From assembly GCA_021613335.1 (NCBI GenBank), contig JAJTWR010000005.1:153501-217500 (forward strand): a DNA stretch of 64,000 nt. The letters are read 5' to 3'. The stretch is from Whitmania pigra (taxonomy: Eukaryota > Annelida > Clitellata > Hirudinida > Haemopidae). The stretch's first letter is position 1. Each line of letters opens with the position of its first letter. The translations under genes and the position numbers were made by a program. Shown here one piece after another: positions 57,091 to 64,000 of the stretch. Under the pieces are notes generated by a model. It ran no database searches and had not been told where the DNA came from. It worked only from the letters and a program-made list of their open reading frames with translations.

Positions 57091-57806
57091 GCACTCAAAA
57101 GTTCTTTCGACAGGTGAAATTTTTGGATTGTCAACAATTGTGTAAATTACTGACACACAACAGAAAGTATTTTAATGGAGAATTTACTGAGCAATCGAGG
57201 GGCCGAAGCGAATTGAGAAGGCTGACCACTGGAGTTATGAGAGAATCCAATGATTGCTGGGCTGTAGCAATGTGTGTGTGCTATGCGGTGACCGAATGAA
57301 CTACTGAACGATTCATTACGATTACCGAGTCACTTATATGAAATAAAGCAAAAATGTTATTTTTGGAGCATCCTTTCCAAAGATGCGTAATGAATAATAA
57401 CGCGGATTTGTAGTGGGGCTTCTTATTTATATTGAATAATTTCGAGCAACAGGATTCCCAACATTCATAGAGACATCCTGAGACATCTCGGTAAACCTCA
57501 AAACATTTGACATAGATTTGCAAACATTTGTGACATTAAAAAAATATTTATTTATTGGCGTTATTAATGTTATTTTTTAAACAACTTAATGTTTTTTTAA
57601 AGTACTATATTATCAATATGTATTGGAAAACACTTACTTTTAATCAATTTTAATCACTTTAGGTGGAGCTAATTTTGTTTATGGGGTGGAGCTATCTCCC
57701 TTATTTTTCATCTCATTAAGGCTGTGTGCAGCTCGGACGGTTTTACCTGTAAGTTCTTTGCTAACCACAACTCCAACGAAATTTTCTCTTAAAGGTGTCT
57801 TATAAG

Positions 57807-58328
57807 GGTAAAACCGTTCGAGACGGACGCATGCATGTTAATAAAGCTCCACCCCAAAACAAATTAAGCTCCGCCTAAAATGAGTAAAGGTAAATCTTTG
57901 ATACGTAATATTTTTATGGATATCTGTTTTTAGGGGAAATCGGTCCGCATTTTTAGGCTCCGAATGGATCGGCTCAAAGGTTAGGGTTAGGGTTTAAGGT
58001 AGGGTTAGGATTAGGGGTTAGGGTAGGGTTAGGATTAGGCAAAGCGTAAACTTTAAACACTCGATCGCTAATGTCAGACGTCAAGTATTTCCAAAATAAT
58101 AATAAAACTTTATTAGAGATTTCTATGTTTGTTTATTTGATTATAGTCCTTTGCATAACAGAGATGATTTAGACATTAGAGACTTCTATGTAAATGACTT
58201 AATATATATTACGGATAAAAGGTTCACTTTTACTCATTTTAGGCTGAGCTTAATTTGTTTTGGGGTGGAGCTTTATTTTTTCTTATCATCTTATTAAAAT
58301 GTGTGCGTCCGTCTCGAGCGGTTTTACC
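57807..58328. mobile_element. 522-bp Merlin MITE with 9-bp duplication TCTTATAAG
   Basis: Ends GGTAAAACCGTTCGAGACGG and (complemented) GGTAAAACCGCTCGAGACGG, with inverted repeats of about 110 bases, flanked by tcttataag at 57798..57806 and 58329..58337. The ends match the larger Merlin element at 54915..57747. The interior is non-coding and contains TTAGGG-like repeats. Confidence 0.85.
57983..58040 (+). repeat. TTAGGG-like interstitial repeat array
   Basis: About ten variant units such as ttaggg, ttaggt-like gtaggg and ttagga occur in tandem. They lie entirely inside the Merlin MITE, so they arrived with it or arose in it, rather than marking a chromosome end. Confidence 0.85.
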
Positions 58329-58425
58329 TCTTATAAGATAAATCACAACTGTTGAATATAGGTAATATATTTGTAAAATTATATTTATATTACTATCAAC
58401 ACTTGTTCTCCTGTAAAACCGGAGA

Positions 58426-58628
58426 GGTAAAACCGTCCGAGCTGCACCAGCCTTAATGAGATGAAAAATAAGAGAGATAGCTCCACCCAACAAACAGAAT
58501 TAGCTCCGCCTATAATGATTAAAAGTAAATATATATTTAATTAAAAGTTTATCGATATGTCGCGAGGTGTCTTCTACTAAATTTTTAAAATTTGACATGA
58601 CTAGAAGTTTTTCGCATAAGTCTTTCGA
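58426..58628. mobile_element. Truncated Merlin end
   Basis: Matches the left end of the Merlin element (GGTAAAACCGTCCGAGCTGC, then agataggtccaccc-type and gtcgcgaggtgtct words up to acatgactagaagtttttc). It stops where the duplicated flank (58633 onward) begins, so the element was cut by that rearrangement. No second end is found. Confidence 0.7.
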
Positions 58629-58632
58629 ATTG

Positions 58633-59030
58633 ATTGTTGAAATCCATCTCAGCATGGCGATATCAAAATTAATAAATCAAGGAATTACGTATAATAAATT
58701 GCAACTCGATAATAATTTATTAAAAAGTAAAATCTGTCGACAACTTGATTTCAAATCAAAAATAACTTCATTAAATTTAAATCAAACCAATCCAATTCAT
58801 CGACTCCATAAAATGTTATATATATTGTGACTCATTATTATTATATAAGACTAATTTAATAACGAAAAATGCCGCCAAAACCTTGAACAAAATATGAAGT
58901 CAGAATATTAGGCAGCACCATGGATTGATCGCGTTGCACAATGTGCATGAATAAATATTAAATTTGAAATCTATGACTGTTGTTGAGATAATGCATAATC
59001 ACGTTTGACCAAACCTTCAACAAACTAAAA
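58633..59030. repeat. Duplicated 3' flank, copy 2
   Basis: Copy of 49262..49650 lying 3' of the minus-strand gene at 59313..63326. It abuts a truncated Merlin end on the left. Confidence 0.85.
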
Positions 59031-59312
59031 ATTGATCATTAGTCATCCAACATTTGAGAAATTGATCAACATTGAGCGAATGTCGGACTGCAATTGCAAT
59101 AAGTTATAAATCAGCGATTTAATTAAATCCAATATATCAACAACACTATTTACTTGACGGCAATTAAAACTGTTAAAAACACAAAATATTTATACTTTTA
59201 AAGGTGTTCATAAAATAGGCTACTTTTTCATAAATAAATAAGTTATTTTTCTTAAATTAAAACAAAAATCAAAGGTAAATGACTTCAATGTCCACACAGC
59301 AACTTTCACATG

Positions 59313-62300
59313 TCACTTGTAATAAATGGTAATTTCTGCAAAGCTGAGATACTCGGGTGTTGAGCCAAAGTTTTTCACCTTTCTGACTATCAAATATCGA
59401 CCATAATTGGGAGCAATGCACACAAATTTCTCTGTCGTTCCAGGCGCTATGTAACTCCCCACTGGGTAATAAGCGCACTGGATGGATCCAGTTAGGTAAG
59501 CATCTTGTAAGATGCTGTTTGGGTAAATGTCAATACTGAAACTTACCAAATGTCTAGCATCTGAAATGCAAGGGAAGGTGAGCATTAAAGATGCAAGAAA
59601 TGTGTCTAATTTGCTGTTAATTATCTTAATTAATATTTTAGTCATTTTCTTCTTTGTAAGTGAATTTATTTACATAATATTTCTAAAAGTTTCAACTTTT
59701 GATTTTTGACTGTTTTCATAAAATTTAGAGAAAGTAATTTAGAAGCCCACAAATTTAGAAATCATAGCTTTTTGCTTAGTATATATAACAAATATAACAA
59801 ATCACACCTACGACTACTATTGCAATATACGTATAATAACAAGGAATATGATAACAAGTATAATACTGTTTAACATTAACTGTAATAACGGCAGAATTTA
59901 TCACACAACAAATTAAACATCAGAAGACATTTTCTTAAACTCACACTGATCATCTTGTGGACTTGTAATATCAACTTGAGAGACATTGTAGAATTTGCCA
60001 AGATCAGCTTGCCACCATGCCACGGGACTCCAGTAAGGAACAAGAGACGATGCAACGGCAGAAGCAAAAGTGTTCACATTCTTATCCAGTGCCAAACCGG
60101 ATGAAAAGTTATTGAACGTTGCACTTTGGATCGATTGGATCGATGATTTTGGAACTGTTCCTAAATTTTTAAATAATTTTAATCAACTAAATTTTATGTC
60201 TAGTAATGTCAATAGACTCTATCTACAACAGAGAATAAATTATTTATTTCTTAAAGAACAAAAATAGCCAGATGGGTACCGTACCATTTTCAGTTGTATT
60301 GGAATCACCTGAAACATTAATAAAATGTATTGTGATTATAATTAAACTAATGTTATTATTATTTATAAAATTATATTCATTGGAAAATTATGGCTTTTCA
60401 GCACATAAATTCATCGGAAAAGTATAAACATATTGCAAAAAGCAGTAAATCATTATAAAAGGCCAATAAAAAGTTACACCAAGCAATTATGCTTGTAAAA
60501 ATAATAAGTTTCAACATAAATTTAAATTGGTTATTAATATTTAGATTTCAAAAATTCCCGACCAAAGTCCAATCACCTGTAACCGGCAGAGGAATGCTTG
60601 TAGGTGTCTGTTCGTAGACCTTAAATTCTGCAATGGCAAGAGCATCTGGCCTAAAGGAGGCATTTTCCATCCTTCTGACCATTAGGAAACGACCCCAGGT
60701 CGGTTGAATGGTGCATTTAAAGGTAAGGGTAGTGCCTGCAGGAACCAGTGAATTGTTGCTGAACAAGTAGCAAATTCTGGCAACGGACAAATCGGTCGTA
60801 TTCCATGAAGTTAGCGATATTATGAGGTCTTGTAGATAGTTCGAGTCTGAAATTGTTCGCAAATGCTTATTTTATTATTAATTCCTATTTTTACCATCGT
60901 AAATGCTAGGATTATTTCGTATATGTATTTTGGGTTATTTAGTAATTTAAATTTAAACTTTATTCTGTTTAGTCACATCTTGGATGAGTTCATTTTAATA
61001 TCAAATTACATAACTAATTGATATGTTATAACTGAATTATTTATTTATGAGATGTTTGTTTTTATTATTACATTTTATTAAGCACAGTCAAAAATAGGAA
61101 ATGACTTTTGTATGTATTCAGAACATTTTTAATAAAACCATTTCACCATCCAGACAAATATACTAACTATACTGATCCAGAGAACTTGTAAGAGCTACAG
61201 CTACAATTGGTCTCTCAGTTCCAAGATCGATCTGCCACCAACCTACTCCTTTTTCAAGGGAATTGTTGCAAGTGACGCATGATATTGTGAAGGTCGATGG
61301 ATTGTTATCGATGGCCAGAGAGGAAAAATGATCACCCCAAGTGTTTGATTGTTGGGTCTTCAAACCATTTAAGTAAACTTCGTAACCTGAAAGGATTTTG
61401 AATTTATATTTCTTGAGTGGATTGTGCTTTTTTAGATAATTAGATTGAGTTTTTAGAATGTAAATATCCTTTAACCTCCAACGTCTGATGCATACATTCT
61501 GCTTGGAACTGAAAGTGAATGTCAGTGACTTAAATTTCAAACTTTGATCACAATCAAACTTCTAGAAACAACCTGATTGACCGCTGTAGACAAATACTTG
61601 AACCTCTGCCAAGGATAACGCATCCTGTCTGAAAGGACCACCGAGCCGAGATATTCTAAGATACCTTGCTGGAAAAGTACCGTCGATACATGGGTAAGCT
61701 CTGGTTTGGTTTGGGGGGATACTTTCAGCGGATGCGTAATCGTAACATGTCGAAGATGATCTGGTTTCCGATAACAGTTGGATGGTGAAGTTTTGCAAGT
61801 AATGAGCGTCTAAAAATGAGAATGGCAAAAGATTTTTTTGTTTTTAAATTGAAGATGCTAAAAAGAAAAATATGAAAATTATTGTGACGATTTACAATTA
61901 TTATGAATTCAACCGATTTAATATTATATTTATTTCAACGCTAAAAAGAATCCATTGTTTGTAGAGCATCACAGATGTGTTTGCTGACAAAAGTGATATA
62001 TCGACCGAAATATTTTTTCAGAGTAAAATCTAATCTGGATGTGTCGTCAACAACCTTAATTAAAATTATTTTTCTTGAAATATAATTTAATTTTAACAAA
62101 ATCCTCTATGGTTAAAAGACATTTTTCTAAGTTAATGAAATTCTTTAAATAAGTACAAAATATTACCATAAATCGTGACTTCTTTTTAATAGAAGTATAG
62201 TTTTACAATTTTGAGTGGCTCATACACAAATCATAAAACTGTTTCATGTACTGATTGAACTCACTGTATTCTTCATAACTTGCTGTTATTCTGACCTCAT

Positions 62301-63326
62301 GAACTCTGTAATTCCCACCAAAATCCACCTCCCACCACCCCAAGACAGACGAGTTCAAAGGTGAAGCAGCCACGGAAAAAGAGGTAAAGTTTCCGTCGAT
62401 GGCTAAATCGGCCACCCTATCATTCCAAGTTTCGCTCTGACTGGCTTTTTTTCCGACCAATGACAGCTCATCTAATTGAATTTTAAATTTTTATTGAATT
62501 GTAAATACATTGTGATAATAAGAATCGATGTTAAAATGACTGATTATCATTGCCTAATTATAGTTAATTATATAAATATTAACAAAACCATTAATTAAAG
62601 GTTAACCTCATATATAATGATTCATTTAATTGCTTATTCTAAATATTACTAAAGAATTGCTTTATTCGTAATTTTACACAAAAAATCTCCAGACTGTCTA
62701 ATATCTAAATATAAAGAAAAACAAAGCTATTTAGTTATCAATTGTGTGATTGTTGTGAATTGATCGTTTGATAGTTAACAGCATTTTGTGCAACCTCATT
62801 GAATGTTTTGTAAAACTTACAAGATTATTCAACTGTGCTAAACAAAAACTTACACATAAAACCGTCAATTAGAGAATTGGGTATGGAGTTACAGTCTGAA
62901 ATAATATTAATTTTATTAACCGAGTTAATTTGTTTAAAACATTTTAAGCATTTTACACAAAATCGTGTCTATTTTTTCCTAATTATGTTCTGCTCGCAAA
63001 TACTCATCCCAAAACACAATCAATAAAATAATCAGGAAGTCTAAACAAAATTGAAATTCTGCACTCACTATTGTTAGGTGCAACTATATTTGACGGGGGA
63101 AATCCTGACTTGACTTTAACTTCAGCCAAGGATAAAGCATCAGGTCTAAAAGGCCCACCGAGCCTAGCTATTCTGACGTATTTTGTCAAGAAGGTATCAT
63201 TTTGGCACACAAAAGACCTGGTCTCCGATGGAGCGAGGCTTTCTGACGACGTGTATTCTTTGCAGAGCTGTTGTGTTCTGTTTTCATTCAACAGCCAGAT
63301 GGCGAAGTTTTGCAGATATTTTGCAT
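59313..63326 (-). CDS. Large multidomain F5/8C / F-type lectin-like protein, 5' end outside the window (gene R)
   Basis: Nine minus-strand exons, all phase 1: 63069..63326, 62265..62471, 61573..61809, 61476..61508, 61168..61386, 60577..60846, 60285..60308, 59945..60160 and 59313..59560 with the stop. They encode the C-half of one domain and three complete domains (about 570 residues). Readable blocks are KYVRIARLGGPFRPDALSLA; DLAIDGNFTSFSVAAS with LGWWEVDFGG; RYLRISRLGGPFRQDALSLA; SSLAIDNNPSTFTI with VGWWQIDLGT; WGRFLMVRRMENASFRPDA; and AWWQADLGKF with YGRYLIVRKV. Two microexons (33 and 24 bases) supply linkers. The N-half of the first domain and the leader are not found up to base 64000. The end of the 61573 exon has an alternative donor nine bases upstream. 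Confidence 0.85.
60285..60308 (-). other. 24-nt linker microexon of gene R
   Basis: Acceptor aatgtttcag, exon encoding GDSNTTEN, donor gtacgg, phase 1 on both sides. The encoded NTT is a possible N-glycosylation site between the last two domains. Confidence 0.6.
61476..61508 (-). other. 33-nt linker microexon of gene R
   Basis: Acceptor cactttcag, exon encoding VPSRMYASDVG, donor gttaaa. It has the same length, phase and position between domains as the microexon of gene M at 45859..45891. Confidence 0.65.
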
Positions 63327-63385
63327 CTTAAAGTACAAAAATCAAATTAAATGAATTCTGAATAATGCCATTTAACGTTATTAAT

Positions 63386-63694
63386 GGGGCGTGCAGGTTA
63401 GCCGAGTGGGTTTCCTGGGTGTTAATGGCAACAGTCGTAATGTGTCGCGTTCTAAATCCAGCCTGCACTGCCGCCAGCGCCCATGTAATGTTTGTTTAAT
63501 GTTTTATTAACGTCCGTTGCATATCTAGATGATGAAGACGTCGAACCCCGGGCTGCCATCGTGAGAGGCGCAGATTTAACCGTTAGGCCATGCGGGCGCA
63601 CACCAGCGCCCTTGGGAAGGAGCGCTATATAAATGGTTAAAAGACGCTATGCATATGGCATAAAACTGTATAAAAACATATAAATGAAGTTACA
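63386..63694 (+). mobile_element. tRNA-derived SINE, interrupted by a second SINE
   Basis: Starts GGCGTGCAGGTTAGCCGAGT and resumes after the insertion with cttgggaaggagcgctatat, ending near gaagttaca. Short direct repeats attaat flank it (63380..63385 and 63695..63700). It is the same family as 12189..12388. Confidence 0.7.
63483..63602 (-). mobile_element. Second tRNA-like SINE nested in the first
   Basis: The minus strand reads GCGCCCGCATGGCCTAACGG (A-box region) and cccggggttcgacg (B box), with a tail containing tatgcaacggacgttaataa. It is flanked by ccagcgccc at 63474..63482 and 63603..63611. Tail-only fragments (agtccgttgcataa and similar) occur near 53112, 55020 and 58145. Confidence 0.75.
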
Positions 63695-63871
63695 ATTAAT
63701 ACGTGTGTTAAGTTTGACCAGTCTCTTTACAAAGTACGGTGCGTTGTGCTTTAAAGCAACGGTATGTGCTCTCGATGTAAATAATGGAAGTGACAGGGTC
63801 GATGAGTAGTCGAAGGAGAATAGCAGCGACACACGAGATGGATTATGCATCCAGGTGTGCACCGATCAATA

Positions 63872-64000
63872 CCTTGCTTGTCGTTGCATTAACATATAGG
63901 AACAAAAAAGCTTTAAAAAAGCTAGAAATAATTAGAATGCCATTAGCTGTCTGTACTACCAGGTTTACTTTTACTATCAATTGCACATTCAAATGCTTAA
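63872..64000. repeat. Second copy of the 130-bp repeat, cut by the window edge
   Basis: Matches 52382..52511 base for base as far as I can follow. The window ends inside it, so the true extent is unknown. Confidence 0.7.

Larger units (their letters stand above)
54915..57747 (-). mobile_element. Merlin DNA transposon with 9-bp duplication TGTAAGTTC
   Basis: Terminal inverted repeats of about 100 bases start GGTAAAACCGTCCGAGCTGC and include the recurring agctccgccc / attagctccgcctat words; the right end is their complement. The flanks carry tgtaagttc at 54906..54914 and 57748..57756. Inside, a minus-strand relic of an IS1595/ISXO2-type transposase is present, the enzyme of the eukaryotic Merlin superfamily, which makes 8-9 base duplications. 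The element is enlarged by LINE-derived sequence and is inactive. Confidence 0.82.

Noticed and set aside
57983..58040. TTAGGG-like array as evidence of a nearby telomere or chromosome fusion
   Set aside because: It is contained within a transposon with intact ends and target duplication, so it does not mark a chromosome end.

Overview
This window is AT-rich genomic DNA from an animal, probably an invertebrate. Genes have spliceosomal introns, secreted proteins start with a separate signal-peptide exon, and the repeats (hAT, Merlin, CR1-like LINEs, copia, tRNA-derived SINEs, solo LTRs) are typical of metazoans. Nothing seen fixes the phylum; a flatworm, a cnidarian or another marine invertebrate would all fit.

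The window is dominated by one gene family: predicted secreted proteins built from the galactose-binding-like F5/8C / F-type lectin fold (fucolectin/tachylectin-4-like). Every domain is encoded by two exons, an N-half ending a few residues before the central loop and a C-half, both bounded by phase-1 introns. I assembled thirteen structurally intact gene models. Single-domain genes: -755..1680, +2787..3571, -5722..6505, +8622..9424, +13295..14237, +18559..19454, +21337..22579, -25079..27163, -31634..34229, -37636..40188, +41708..42754 and +47511..48804. Two-domain gene: +44665..46918. A four-domain gene (-59313..63326) runs off the right edge. A damaged multidomain locus lies at 49659..54350, and relics of further copies lie at about 3655, 5175, 15330, 18285, 28850 and 35206.

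Layout. 1-4.7 kb: an inverted duplication around two divergent genes. 5-9.5 kb: two more genes and dispersed repeats. 10.2-12.75 kb: a nest of transposons (hAT inside hAT, with a MITE and a SINE inside). 13-22.6 kb: three genes, a solo LTR and relics. 23-24.2 kb: dead LINE. 25-40.5 kb: three minus-strand genes with a distinctive domain subtype, two of them in a large direct duplication, plus an hAT and a pseudogene. 41.7-48.8 kb: three plus-strand genes. 49-54.4 kb: broken minus-strand locus interrupted by a copia fragment. 54.9-58.6 kb: a Merlin transposon and a Merlin MITE carrying TTAGGG-like repeats. 59-63.3 kb: four-domain minus-strand gene. 63.4-64 kb: nested SINEs and an unidentified repeat.

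The genes look like a birth-and-death cluster of secreted carbohydrate- or surface-recognition proteins. Intact copies keep reading frame, splice sites and exon lengths (216 nt for the N-half exon in nine domains). Dead copies show start-codon loss, truncation or transposon damage. The residues that define fucose binding in classical F-type lectins are not visible, so ligand and role are open.
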